Of a stretch of DNA of 64,000 nucleotides, positions 36,972 through 50,639 are shown piece by piece (within the stretch, counting starts at the first letter, position 1; each line of letters opens with the position of its first letter). Made by a program: the position numbers and the translations under genes. Under the pieces are notes generated by a model. It was not told where the DNA came from, did not search any database, and saw only the letters and a program-made list of their open reading frames with translations. This stretch comes from Ricinus communis (taxonomy: Eukaryota > Streptophyta > Magnoliopsida > Malpighiales > Euphorbiaceae), in the NCBI RefSeq assembly GCF_019578655.1, contig NC_063258.1, positions 27,594,802 through 27,658,801 on the forward strand, in the 5' to 3' direction.

Positions 36972-38082
36972 ATGGACAATCTCTTGCGGGAACAGATTGC
37001 CAAGATGAGGCAATCCTTCTTTGATGAGGTTTCTCTCCTTTCCTTTTAATAGAAATATTCTTCCTAACATTCTTTTTATTACATATACAATCTGTTTCAA
37101 ATATATTTTAATAGTAGATATTCTACGTTTTCTGTTTAAATCTTTCACTTAGTGTAGCACTGAACATATACGATATCTAAAAAACTAGTTCAGAATAACA
37201 TTATTTTCTAAGAACGTAAAATAAGAATAACTTTTAGTACTGTAGTAGATTGCAAAACTGCATAATCGTTTATTAATGCAGGGAACTCTGGACTCGCACT
37301 ACTTTGCTCAGCTGGAACAACTTGAAGGCCCTGATAATCCAAACTTTGTGGAGGAAATAATAACTTTGTTTTTCAGGGAGTCAACGAAAATGCTAGCTAC
37401 AATGGAGACTAATCTGTAAGCATAGATCATAACTCAAAAATTTATGTTTTCTTAATTTATAAAATAACTTCATAAAGATGGAAAAACAACAATGATTAAT
37501 GACTAATAATTTTCTTAAATTTTTTATATATAAGCAGAGAGAAATGCCCCGTTAATTTCATTGGAATTAACAAAATGCTAAATCAAATAAAAGTTAATAG
37601 CGCCAGGTATATATTTTTATGTATGTACATGCATAGATCAGTCATATACAATTTTATTTTATTTTTCTTATTTAAAAGGATTGCAATTTTTGCAGCATTG
37701 GTGCTATAAGAATTAAGGAGCAAGTTATTCCAATGCTGAACAATTTGAAGGAAAATAACTTGGAAGGGTATATATATATTCATATTCATATTGTTCTCTG
37801 CTTCAATTTGTTATAACCATAAATTGAGAGAAACGTCTGTATAAATTGGGACAATAATGACCTGGTTTTTAAACAGCGCCAAGGCCTCCTTTCAAGGGTT
37901 GAAAGTGGAGTATGACACCCTGAAGAGGAAGCTTGAGCCCTATTTTCAGGTATCTACATATATGAATTTTCTGTCATCATTTTTCCCTCTCTAGACATGA
38001 AAAGGGATCGATTAATTCTCTTTCCGTTGGCCAGCTCCAGAGACAAGCCGGCCCTGTGGAGACTGCAGTGCCTCCAAAATGA
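36972..38082 (+). CDS. pseudo-histidine phosphotransfer protein (AHP6-like)
   Basis: Six exons (36972-37028, 37282-37415, 37538-37606, 37696-37767, 37877-37949, 38035-38082) join in frame to 453 nt, 150 residues. The fold is that of plant HPt proteins: an N-terminal helix (QIAKMRQSFFDEGTLDSHYF), QLEQLEGPDNPNFVEEI, LFFRES, and a C-terminal EYDTLKRKLEPYFQ helix. Canonical HPts have VHQLKGSSSSIGA; here the segment is MLNQIKVNSASIGA, so Asn79 replaces the phosphorylated His, and the following GSS is changed to VNS. Such proteins cannot relay phosphate and, like Arabidopsis AHP6, are thought to compete with active HPts and damp cytokinin signalling. The G-to-V change goes beyond the His-to-Asn swap. 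Frame and splice sites are intact, so it is not an obvious pseudogene. Confidence 0.88.
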
Positions 38083-41000
38083 AGTTATTGGTCCAAGGAT
38101 ATGTGGATTGGATGGGCAACAGTTCTGCTATGCGCATGCAAATCCACCATCTTCTAACAGTGAAATAAACTCCAAGGGATTCAGTTTCCTTGTGTGCTTT
38201 TCAATATTCAGCCTTTCTGCTTTGTTTCTAGTTTCTTGTGGGTTAGATGGGTTATGGATTTCCTGGGAAAGCCTGTGATAAACTAGAGTAGCTGTAATGA
38301 AAAGGAGAACTAAATAAGGGGTTAGTTTTCTCCTGGAAACACCTCTTAATTAGTTGCTTTTAATAATAACTAAGCTTCTAAATTCCGTCTTCAAATTAAG
38401 CATTTATTTTAGTTCTCTCTTTGTTTTTCATAGCATATTTGAATTAAAGCAGACAAATTTCAAATCCTGTTGTTTAATTCTAAAGAATTGCACACTTATC
38501 ACAAATTACAATAAATTTATGTTCCACAGGCAGCTAGACTTCTAATTAATTAAGAATAAAAAAATATAAAAAAGAAAAAAGTAAAGGGCAATACTGAACG
38601 CTGTGCGGCTATTCTAGAGAGGCAGGGACGAGGGACTGTCCCATCTAACCAGACCTATCATGTTAACCTAAACATTAGCCTTCACAATAGAGCAGCAGGC
38701 CTGGTCTAACCTTCAAACTTTGGCTAGGTTCAATTTTGTTGTTGCCAGACTCTTTAATGGAAAATACATAAATAAATTATTTTCTTTCAAAATATCTATT
38801 GCTTTACAATTTTAATAAGACTTTATTTCTTTCTTTTAGTTTTATCTTTATTAAAAGTAAGACATTTAATTTGAATGTTTGCATAAAAAAAGATAATTTA
38901 GTTATTTTTTCTTTAGAATACAGCCTATTGAATAATTTTTCAATTATCGTGTAGTACAAAAAAAAAAAGTCAAATGAGTATATTTTCGATGTTGTTTAAA
39001 AATATATAAACTAAAATTTTTTATTTAAAAAATTATTTAATTATATATATATAAATAATTAAATTTATTAAATAAATTAAAAAAGTATTATAAAAAGTTA
39101 ATTAATATAGAATGGAGGTAATACTTTTTAATGGAATCATTAAAACTCTTAATTTGATTTTGAAGGAAAATCGTCGTGCATTCAAGAAAGTGCACAAGAA
39201 TGAATGTTTGCTTCCAAATTGAACCAACTTTGGAAAGACTTTCTTATCAACACGCTTCACGAAATGTTCAACTTAAAAGCAGTGCAGATTTTATTTTTAT
39301 TTTTTAAAAAGGAAAAACTAAAAAAAACTCTTTTTAATGGTAAAAAAGATTAAGGAGAAAAGAGCAAGTGGAGTATTTTATTTTTTTTAATAAATTATAA
39401 ACTCTCTAAAGAGAATCCTTAGGCAGGAGTCAAATCAAAAAGCTAATCATTATTAGCAAAAAAAAGATTTTAATAAGAACAATGTCAACATTCAATTGAG
39501 GACTTGATGGTGACTGTCCCACAAAGTACACATATTCACCCTGCGCCCTACAAATTGGGTAATTATTATCCTCTCTGCTTTTCAAAACAAAAAATGAATA
39601 AGTTTTTGAATTTCCTTTTCTATATATATAAAATGCCGAATTTTACTAAACAACTTTTATCAAATTTTCAATAACTATTTTTATAAGATGAAATTATTTC
39701 AGTAATTTATTAATTAATATACTAACTACATTTCCACTTCTTTTAACTCCTAAACTCCACTATAATTAACTATCCAATCTTAATGCTCATGCCAAAATAG
39801 AATCAACCTTACACATTATATTATCTCATTTAAGTCGTAGAAATTCTTAAATAGTTCAATTAAATTTAAACTTTGAGCTTATTTTGAATGAGACCAAAAA
39901 ATGTTAATGTAATATTCTGAATAATATGCATAAATTATAAAAATATAAATTTAAGCATTAAAAAATTTTATTCTATATTTTATGGTAAAATTGACAGTCG
40001 ATTTTTATTTTTAAATTGGTTCGCTTCATTATAAACTATTCAAATATAGTCTCACTTATTTGAAATATTTCTTTAATTGTCCAAAATCAAAATCTTGAAA
40101 TTATTGTCTTCTCTCCTCCGTTTTTACTGGCAATCGGCACTCAACGCCGGTCATTTGAAGTTATTACAATGCCGCTCATTATACATGATGATGATTGGAT
40201 TACTTAAATAATATAGTCAACATTTTTATAATTAATATATATAATAAACTAAAATATTAGAATTATTAATTTCTTAAATTTAATTATCTATAAAAATCAA
40301 ATTAATTTCTCAAAAAATTATTAATAAATTAAATATTAAATATGAAAAAAAAATTGACTGTAATTACTAATGTAAAGTCGGGTTTGATAGCCTGTTTAGT
40401 ATAAAACTCAAAGGGCTTATATGTACCTTTTTCCTTACCAACATGAAAATAACTTCTGATATTGTCTTAATTATAATATTAACTTGACTTGGGAGGCTGC
40501 TAATTTTTGCATAATTGTTTATTCGATAATTTTGAGTTTGTAAAAACATGCTGGTTCAATATTGAAATTATGTTAATCAGAGAGTATTGACGTTGGATGA
40601 TGTACTAGAACTAAGTAAAAAAGAAAGAAAATGTTTTTTTTTTAAAACCATGAAATTATAATTGTATACCAAAAGAAATCAGAAAGTAAAAGTACAGATA
40701 AAGGATTAGGGGAAAGTATGACAGCCAAGTGGGTTTATTGATGAATTAAGAATTACCATATCCTCCATCAGTTACTGCCTTGCTTTGTGTCCCCAGCCCA
40801 GTACTCATTATTCCACCTGTTACATGCCATTCCAATTGAAGCTTGTCAAGCCACTGGAACTGGATTTCTATCATTTACAATAAATGAACCAATAATTATT
40901 TCAAGAACATAAATATTCCAAGCAATCACAATGCATTAGAGACATTAAATTCTACAATTGGATTTTCATTGATGAAGGGCTGATTCCATGACTAGAGAAC

Positions 41001-41171
41001 AGCAATCCTTGAATCACATACAGTAAGAAAATTCTAACAATTCTTGGCATATAATTCTACACACAATCTTGTTCTATTCCATTAAATATTAATTATCCCT
41101 ATTCTTTTCCTCAACTTGGGCATTCAAGAAAAAACCAAAGACACCAACTACTTGTAAACATACGATTGATC
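38083..41171. other. intergenic, AT-rich
   Basis: After the HPt stop comes a probable 3' UTR. The rest has no recognised gene, RNA or complete transposon; short frames (37997-38278, 38354-38545, 40367-40549) overlap exons or are low complexity. Confidence 0.4.
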
Positions 41172-42732
41172 TCACCACCTTCTCCGCAAGTAATTCCTTT
41201 CTGGTTCTCTAGCAAACTGATCTGTGCATCTATCAAGCTTGCCTAAAACAGCATTCTTGAAGTTAATAGCATCTTGAACTTGAGAACACGATCTCTGCAT
41301 TCTAACACCACTAATACTATTCCTTGATTCCATCAACTCATTAAGTGAGAGTCTCTTTTTTGGCCCAGGATCAGGCCTCTGTTTTGGAGCACTGTAAGAC
41401 CTCACTTTAGCTTTGAAAGATTTAGTATTAGCCATATAATTAGGGCAATTTCCATACTGCCTGAAGAAATTATCTTCACAAACACTCTTAGCAGGAGTAA
41501 GAGGAGGATTATTAGACCCCCCAAAGCGAGGGGTGCTTTGTGCAGTAGAGAACCTACATTCATCGCCTGTTAAACCCCAATCTGAATCTTGAAAATTCCT
41601 TGTATCGAGCATCGATAAACGAGGAGGAAATCTTGATGGAAGTGGAGAGGAAAGAGTTTGGTAAAATGGGTCATCACTAAAATCTGAGACTGAAGTGTTA
41701 GTTCTTCGAGATCTTGATTTTGGTCTACATCCTCCAGTATCAACCTCCACTATTTTTGGACTTTCATCAATTGGGTTTACAAATGTGGCATCTAGTGAAC
41801 TTGATAGCCTTCTGCTGTGAACTGAAGCTGTATGTTCACTTCTTGTTTCATCAAATCTCTCCTGCGAAAAATTAAATTCAAGAATGGATATGCATTTATG
41901 AGCAGTGTGAATTTATAATTGCCACAGAGAGAAAAATTGAAATTTAGAAAACGAATTTTGGACTTCGAGCCTATCCTTTTTCTCTTTTTTACTTTACCAT
42001 GGATTTTCGTGCTCGAATCTCGAATCTGTTTTCAGTTTTGATGAGGTTTCTTGCTCTTTGGGAACGAACTGTAGCTTGTGCTCTAATAAGTGCTTGCATG
42101 CTATGGAGAGTTGCAGTTGCTTGTTTTCTTACCAAGTATCCTCTAAAATGTGCTTGTAACTTCACCAATCCTTTCAATGCTCTCAATGCTTTTCTTGCCT
42201 GTTTCATTTCAAGAATTTAAGAAAATGCTAGCACTAAAAATATAAACACAATTGAGCAAAACACCATCAAGAAAATACATGTTCCTCAAAATGTTTCAAG
42301 TTCAAACAATTGAGGAACAAAAAATTAACTCACCAAATAGCCTCTAAAAACAGTCTGAATCTTTATAGCAGCCCATCTTTCTTGTCCACCCCCAAACATG
42401 GTGCCTCTACCATTGCTAGTGAGTCTCACAACGGCTACAGCAGCCTGAGCTGCAGCAACTGCTGCATCAGCTGCCGCTGCTGTAGCTGCAGCCACAGCTA
42501 TCGCATGTTTGCTCTGTTCTTTCTCAGTCTCATTGTAGAATGACCTCAGCCAAGCAGCTTCTGCTGGAGATATATTTGGTGGTATTGTAGCTGGATTATG
42601 ACATAACCCACTTGAGTCTCTACCTGAACTGCACCGATTCTTATCCTTCCGATCAAAATTGTCCTTATTACTACTACTAGAGTTGTTCCTTATCCCAAAT
42701 AAACCCTTTAACCATCTCGTAGCTCTGCCCAT
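41172..42732 (-). CDS. IQ67-domain (IQD) calmodulin-binding protein
   Basis: Three minus-strand exons (42732-42334, 42198-41998, 41861-41172) give 1290 nt, 429 residues. The N-terminus [13 protein letters not shown] is typical of IQD proteins. An Ala-rich helix (residues about 78-100) precedes the IQ67 domain, which starts near residue 121 with [20 protein letters not shown] and continues [19 protein letters not shown] and [11 protein letters not shown] motifs with interleaved 1-8-14/1-5-10 spacings that bind calmodulin. A phase-0 intron falls inside the first IQ motif, the conserved position in this family. The C-terminal 230 residues are Ser/Arg/Pro-rich and basic, with [25 protein letters not shown] and [13 protein letters not shown], the DUF4005-type block. 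IQD proteins usually link calmodulin to microtubules, membrane or nucleus. No lesion is seen. Confidence 0.93.
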
Positions 42733-45700
42733 TATTTTGGTTCTTTTTGCAACTCTCCCTAAGAATAGAGAGAAAACAGGAAACTTTACACAAAGAAGAA
42801 AAAAAAAACGGCTTTAAAAGTGAAATCTAAGTGTTATAATAGAAGAAGCCATTTACAGTTTTTGACAAAAGAAAGAGGCTTTTACAGACTTACAGCTCTC
42901 AACGATAATAAAGGTCGGTGATAATAATATTACTATAGAAGAGAGTTAAAAATAATAGGCTAAAAGGGAAAAAGCGGCAATATTTGAAAAGATGGAAATC
43001 AAAAGGCAAAGAAAAAGAAAACCCTGGCAAGACCTCGTGAAGATGTGCATTACATGACAAAAACACGCCGCTGCTAAGATGCAGAGGTTATGGGGTTTTT
43101 TAGTTTTTGCTACATTTTATATATAATAGGAATTGAAGCTATAAAGAAACCTAATTATTTGAATTTAAAGGAGGGTATTAAATTTTAATAATGAGTATTT
43201 GTGGGAAAGCAATCAAAGAAAAAGAAAGGGTTAAGCTGCTGTTAAAAGAATCAGATTCTCGCATGTATATAGAAGAAAGAAAAGTAAGAAAAACTTAATG
43301 CCATGTTTGGTTTGGGAGGATGGAAAGAAGTATGTCGGTGGGAATGGAAGTTGAAAGGATGAAATACTTGCTGTCCTTTGATTTGGTTGGCTTTAAAGGG
43401 AGCGGAGAGAGATAAACCACCATTTCTTAAATTTATTATACACCCTTCTTGCTCTATAATAACTAATCTTACAATCCTATTTGTTTATTTATTATAATAG
43501 TAACTTTATGGAAAAACAGTAAGCCCTCAAACAAGGTGGAGTGATATCATCTATTTACTTTCAACCAAACAAGGGTGATGAAGTATTCTTCTTCTCCTTT
43601 CTTTCGTACTCCAACATCCTTTCTCTTTCCCACCAATCAAACACAAAAGAATAAGATGCAAAGATTCTTTTACTTTCATCCTTGTAATTCGGATGGATGA
43701 AAAACAACGGAGGAGTTCATTCTTTAATTCTCTTATATTTTCTTTTAACCTTTTTCTCCCAGTTTCATCCGAAAACAAAAATAACTAAGACTGTGGAAAG
43801 TAAAATTCCTTTTACTTTTTCTTCTTTTTTTTTTTTTTAATAAAAAATAAAAAAATAGCTTTTTTTTATTTTTTCTTGTCCTTTTTTTTTTTTTTTTTCT
43901 CTTTTAAGTAAGACACTAATTGAATTGAGAGATATTAAATGAAAAAATTCATAAATTATAAATTGAAAATTTATAACTTAACAACCTGTCTAGATCTATC
44001 TATTTTAAAAAATTTATTGTTTTTTAAAATATCTCATTTTCTTAAATCTTAATTCTAATTAAGAGTGAAGATTTTACAATATTGTATTTTTAATAAATAA
44101 CATTATTTTTTATTTTAAGGTTTTATATTTAATCTAAGTGATGAAAATAAATTAAAAAATAATTGTTGATGAATTCTAAATTTATAATTCGGACTAAGTC
44201 TTCAATTTTAAAAATTAGAATGTAATAGTTTGAATGGAATTGAATCTAATTAAACTGGTAAATCGGATAAAACCGACTCAATTGATTATTATATATATAT
44301 ATATATATAATTATTAAAAAATTAAAAAAATATAAATTATAACACCAAAAGTTAGATTAATTTTGTGCTTGATATCATTAGAATTGTTTATTTTAAAAAT
44401 ACTAGTTTCTTTAAATTTAGAATTTAAAATTTTTTTTTTTACATATTTATTACTTTACTATAAAATATAATTTTATTATTATATAAATATTTAAATATAT
44501 TATATAATTACTTAATATTAATATTTAGATGCTATTAGATAGTATCAAAAATTAAAAATTGACTATAATTTTTATTTTAAAGTATTAATAATTTTTCATT
44601 AGACGAGTGCAGCTGAAAGTCTAAACAACTAAACCAATTAACCAATTGCTCTCCAATTCAGGTTTTTAAAGTGCAATTATTGTGCCAAATACTGACCTCA
44701 AGAAAATAATAATAGTAATTAATAACATACGCATCCAAGTCTCGTCTCTCTCTCATTGCATTTTGGAGCGATGTGTCCACTAAAAGAAAGATCCCTCAGA
44801 CTCCTCACTCCCCAGTTTCTGACAACCTCGTGAAACCCTTAACATTGTTATTGCATTCTTGAGAAAAATAGAAATATTTAATTTAATATTAATTTCTTTT
44901 TTTGTTCTAAAGAGGCCGACTTTTTCAGCAATTTGCTTTTTTATCAGATGAAATGGAAAATGTATATAATAAAAAATACAGAATAATCTCTCTTACTGTA
45001 ACTATCAACTGCTACCATGCAATGAGCTTTTCTTAAAATAAAAAATAAATAAATATTTTTTGAGGAAATAACATGTAATGAGTTAGTGTTAAGTTTACTT
45101 GGCTGCCTTTTAGTGTCTGAGAAAAAACAGATTATATTGTCATTATTAAAGTTTAAAACTTGTTTTTCCTCTCCCCTTGACTGTTAATTTAATGCAGCAA
45201 AGACGATGACACTTTCTTTAATTTCTTGAATTATATATTCCATTATTCTTTGTTTTACCCTTTTTTTCACAACAGTAGCTAACATAGGCCCAGCTTCATT
45301 GTCTCTCTGCGATCCTTTCTTTATTCTTTCTCTCTGTGTCTTTTTAGGGCTTTGAAAAGATCTTTCATTCAGTTTGTTGTTTGCAGCATGTAAAGATTAT
45401 AATAAATATATATAAAAAAAAAACTGTGATTTTACTGAGAATTCTTTGTCACTGTTTCTTTTCCTTCTATCTATAATAATTTTACAATTGTTCTTCAATT
45501 ATTCGTACACTAACTCAACTCTCTTGTCAATTTATTTCTCTGCAGAAAAACTCTGTTAGGCAGCTTAAAATATGGAAACAGAGTTATCTTTGCTTTTGTA
45601 CTCTTTTAACCACACCACAGTCATTTCGTTATCAATAATTTATCTTTTCAGACATAAATTAAAAAAAATAATCGAAAATATCCCATCTTTCTTTCTTTTC

Positions 45701-48278
45701 TCTTATCCTGAAGAAAACCCAATTTATTTATTTTGGTGTTGGCGCAGGGTAGACAACTGAAGGCAAAGAAATGTCAAAATCCAGAGGAAGAGTTTGTGAA
45801 GATGGGAATAATAGAGATAAAATTGTACATAGAAGATTGGTATGAGATGTAAACATGTAACTTAGCTGGCTGTCTTCCTAATAACACCAAGGAATCCGAG
45901 ACCCATCTAACCAAAAAATAATCCAAGCTGAGGTCACCTGATTGGCAGTCAAATATATATACTGATGAATTAATTTGATTGGTTTTTCAAACAAATGAAA
46001 TATATATATATAGGTGAGATTCTTGCATCATTCTCGTACGGATTGTTGATGTATTTTAGGATGATTAGACTGGCTGGCGGAGAAATTGCTTTCCAGTGAT
46101 CTGTTAATTTTCGGAAACCAAATCTTACTGAACACCACTTTCTTTTCTTCTGTGTAAAAAATAATGGAGAATCTTTTTGCCCCTATACTTAGCTTCGACA
46201 AGATTGAATTAACCATCTATATTATAAAATATTATTACATCCCTTATGTCAATTTATTATATTTGACATTATCTCTCTATACATAATATTATGTAATAGA
46301 CATGGTTAATTGTCAGAATTTAGTATATGAACTCTAATTAATAGAAGATAAACAGTAGAGCAGGTAATTATTTACAATGCCAAATATGTATTTACCTACA
46401 TGTAAAGGTGTAAATGAAGAATGGAATGCAGCTACCACTATTCCTGTCTAACTTAAAAAATGGCAACGATGATCAAAATACAAGATAACACAATTAGTGC
46501 AATACTAGAAAGGGAAAAGGGAAGACAAAGAGATTTCCTTTTTTCTTAATAAGAAAAATATGGATAGCTGTGCTCGAGAAAATGACCCCATTTCTTCTTT
46601 TTTATTGTTTATGATTATGGTCCCTAAAAAAGGAAAAATAAAGGGGAAACATATGTAATCCAGAAGTTGTCCTGGGCAAGCTGAATTCCAATTCCAAATT
46701 AGTATAATTTTGTTTGGTTGCACATTCCATCTGCCCTGCCAAAAGGTTGAAGTAAGAAGTTAATCAAGGGGGCCAAATCGGATGGCCTGTCAATTGGGAT
46801 TTACCCAAATGGTTTTAAGAACTAGTTATGTAGGACGCTCCTATACCGCCTCAAATAGCTATCCTTCTTGCTTCATTTGCCATTTCCCTTTTGTATTTAT
46901 CCTTTTGTTTATATCACTGTGCACAACCCTTTCTCTTTTACAACCCTATTCCTCTTATATTAATAAAGAAAATAACTTTTTAGGATCTGAATCTCATTCA
47001 TTTCTTAATTATTTACATGGGAAATCATGGCACCTTTGATTCGAATGACCATCATTAAACTTGTCCCATTATTTAATATTCCAGTATCTAATTTTCAGCA
47101 ATTGATGACTCTAGGTACATTATTATTATTACTAAAGCTCCTTCTACAGTGTTTATATATAATATGGCCCCTCTACTAATTTGAAGATGAAAGTTTCAAT
47201 TAGAAAGATAAAATAGACGGAATGAAGGTAAATAGTTTCCCAAGGAAGCTTTGCCATTTATGAACATTTTATATTTATAAATATACATAATGGTGCAAGA
47301 TTTATAGTTTTAGGTAACCTAAGAAAACAAAAGCAGACAGGTTTATGGGTAGGAACTTAAACACCAATTTGGTTAGCTACAAATCCTGTCTTTGTCCCAA
47401 AATTTGCTGGAGTTAGTAAATGCTTCCTGTCCCTTACACCAATGTGTTAGGGGCTAAATTTATGTTAATTTATCATTTTGCAACTTCATATAACATCATG
47501 TAAAATCTTCTGATAGGGCAATAATAATAACAAAATATATCTTGTTTTCTTTGTATGAAGCATCCTAGCTTAAAGAATAATTTATTTATTTTTATATATA
47601 TTTAGTCTATTTAGTATTTATTAATATTATATATTCCATAATAATTAAAAGTCATCATGACGATTCATGCCAATATTTATTAGCAAATCAATACCGAATA
47701 AAAGGGAATCAGTCTAATATCAATTTATTATTTGAGAAATTTATTATGGTAAGCAATTATTTTTACAAAACAACTTACTACTTGTTTCAACTTAGAAAAG
47801 AAAATTTTATTTATACTTACACGCATCAGGATGAGAGATCTTACAATTATCTCAACAATTAGATATCAAATTATTCTGAAAAAGAAAATACATTTAACAT
47901 ATAAAAGAGGAAAAGTATTCAGTATTTATTATGAGTCTTTTTGTGGAGGCCTTCAGAAATGACTGGACCCAACTAACTATACTTGAATTTCCAATTTAAT
48001 TCCAAGTTTGGGCCCTATTTATTTTAATCATGATGACAAATGTATTGGGCCTTTGCTGTATTTGGAATTTGAACCGGGCTCAAGAAATCCTTAACTAGGG
48101 TCTAAGATTTTAATAAACTTAAAAAGAGGAGAAAATAGATATAGAGACTGGGTCAAACGCAGCAGTTATTATCTTTTTATTGGAAATTAAAGTTGAAGTT
48201 ACAAGCTATAAAAATTTTATATTATTTTTAAAACATAATTTGAGATAATATTTTATACGAACAATAAATTTATTTTAT
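42733..48278. other. long intergenic region
   Basis: About 5.5 kb without a recognisable gene. It includes T-rich tracts near 43825-43900 and a TA run near 44291. Frames at 43551-43778, 45572-45760 and 46782-47039 lack family signatures. A non-coding transcript cannot be excluded by reading. Confidence 0.35.
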
Positions 48279-49340
48279 ACTAGTCGTATACCCGTGTGTT
48301 GCACAATAATTTATTATTATTTCGATTATAAAATCAAGTTGATAGATATAATTTAATAATTTTTTAATATATTATATTAATTTGTAATATTTTAAAAAAT
48401 AATAACAAGCTAAATATTTTTAATATTCTTAATTTTTTAAAATTTTATTAGTAAAACAATATAAAATTTATTTTAAGAATATTAATTAATTAATTTTAGT
48501 ATTATATAATTTAATACTATAATTGATATTATTATTTTTAGGATTAAAACAGCTTAAATCATTGGGTTGAAATAATATGCTTTTATATTATTTTGTACCG
48601 TACAATTACTTTTTTGTAGGATTATTTTCTCATTAAAGGTAATTAAAAAAATTATAAAATAGATTGCTATTTATGCTTAGATCTCGAATAACTAAAAATT
48701 TTATTGATAAAATCTTTTTAATTGTATCCAATATCTTATTACGAATAATTCTCACAATTTACGGGAGAAAAAGAGACATTTACTTATTATAGAGTCAATT
48801 CAATGCAATATATATTTTTTTGAAATATTAAAATTAATGAAGCCAAATTCAGTTAATAAAAAAAAAACTCTTATCTAATTTTAAATATCTAATTTCAAAT
48901 TTAATACAAACTCGATCAAGAAAAATGGTTAAGAAGAGCAACAACGTCAGAGCACTTAGCAGTTGCTTATTAGAAAACAGCAATCTGAAAAAAGGAGCGG
49001 GAAATAGGCCCACGTCCTGCCAGAGGGTTATACTATGGGGACGGCATAATTATAAAGATATAGCACGTCTATCTAATAAGGAGATAAGCAAGGAGAAATA
49101 ATTAAAAAATTAATTTATTATTAAATATAATATTACAAATATAATTTATTAGTTAATATAATATTAATATATAATTAATATGTTATTTTTTTAGAATAGA
49201 ATTAGTATCATTATTTAATTTAGAAATTATTAATTAGTTAATATAATATTAATATATAATAATATATGCTATTTTTTAGAATTAGAGTCAGTATTTAATT
49301 AGGAGTATAACTTACTAACGATTAAATTAATATAAAGATT
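48279..49340. repeat. dispersed AT-rich repeat with Helitron-like terminus, copy 2
   Basis: It begins ACTAGTCGTATACCCGTGTG then TTGCAC, resembling the reverse complement of a Helitron 3' end (CTAG plus hairpin). It shares ordered blocks with 27783-28400 up to about 48545, then again from about 49100. The intervening 550 bp (including a GC-richer part near 48990-49045, TAGGCCCACGTCCTGCCAG) has no match in the other copy and looks like a nested insertion or different variant. Confidence 0.5.
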
Positions 49341-49908
49341 ATAAAATTACACATAAGCTTGAATTCTATATTTCAAAAATAGTACATGTCAAAATAAAAA
49401 TTCTATGCGTTAAAAATTAAGCACACGTATCAAAAAAAATTTAGGTCAAATGTTGAGATACGAGACATTTTTGTCTTCTTTTTGATATATTTATTTTATT
49501 CACAAAAAAATTGATTTAAAAATTCTATATAATCTATAAATATAATTAAAGTCCTCCAAATATTCAAATAAAATTAATAAGTTATTTTTCGTAAGATTTT
49601 AATTTTTTTAAAAGCTTATTATTCAATATACTAACATTTGGTTTTATTTAAAATATAAGCCGTTGATTTAAGTAAAAAGGTTGAGATCATTCAACTATTA
49701 ATTATGATATTAATCATATTTGAAAGAATCATATTTTAAAATAAGTGCAAGATTTTTAAATTTGAGAAAGTAGAAGATATTTCAGGTGACAGGAAATTAA
49801 AAGTCTTAAGGACTTGAAATCTGAATAAAAGAATGTGCCCTTATTGTTTAGTGGTCATTGATCGGAGGCAAACATTACAGGAAAAAAAAAAACCTGGGAT
49901 AGAAGGAG
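49341..49908. other. intergenic, AT-rich
   Basis: Nothing recognisable. Confidence 0.4.
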
Positions 49909-50356
49909 ATGCACATGTTTAAACCATCTAACACCATTGGTCTAAGTTGTAATTATTGTGAGAAAATACGAAAGGGAGAAATCTTTTCGTGCCAAGCAAC
50001 ACATTGTCGGAGGATTTTGAAACACTTTCCGGCTCATGTATGTGAAAAAATTTGTGAATTCACACCAAGGAAAAGAAAAACATCAGCCGCTGTCACTGAT
50101 GAAAGATACTAGGACTAAGTATCAAGTACGAAAGGCAACTTCCTCTTCTCAAATACTAAAAAGGAAGAAAAAGAACAGAGAAAGGCTCTATTATTACTTA
50201 GAGATGAGAAGCAAAAATAAGTTGATGGATACTTCTGAGGATATTAGCGAGGATGATCATTTAGAAACCTGTGCCGATATGGAAAAGATAGTCGATGGAG
50301 AAGAAGAAAAGTTTCGGGGCTGCTCATTTTCACATTTTGTGTCTCTAACCTGTTAA
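49909..50356 (+). pseudogene. possible BED-type zinc-finger fragment of a hAT-like protein
   Basis: The frame at 49909-50112 encodes SCNYCEKIRKGEIFSCQATH and then ILKHFPAHVCEKICEF, resembling the C-x2-C...H BED finger of plant hAT-derived proteins (CNYCGK followed by a helix and CPKVPxxVREKI). A stop ends it after a basic stretch; an overlapping frame (50036-50356) continues with basic then acidic residues (EDISEDDHLE). The spacing of the His ligands is not canonical and the frames are split, so this would be a decayed fragment. The assignment is tentative. Confidence 0.3.
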
Positions 50357-50639
50357 CAATATGTCCTTTTGTCTTTTTTTAATTTTATTATTGGTATCTG
50401 TTTTCGTTTGTTCTCCAGCTCGCAGAAAGAATAATAATGCTCCTTGTAAATGCCCTCGTTTAGCTGAAGAAAAATTAATTACCCAGATCTTAGGGTTCCT
50501 GCTAGAGTGCAAATTTCAAACTCACTTTTACCATATTTTTATATTTTTACTGGTTGTCTTCTGAATTTAGGAGATATGTAACCAGCGAATATCTCAAACA
50601 ATTGATGGGTACTTAAAGTATTATACACATTATTGTTTC

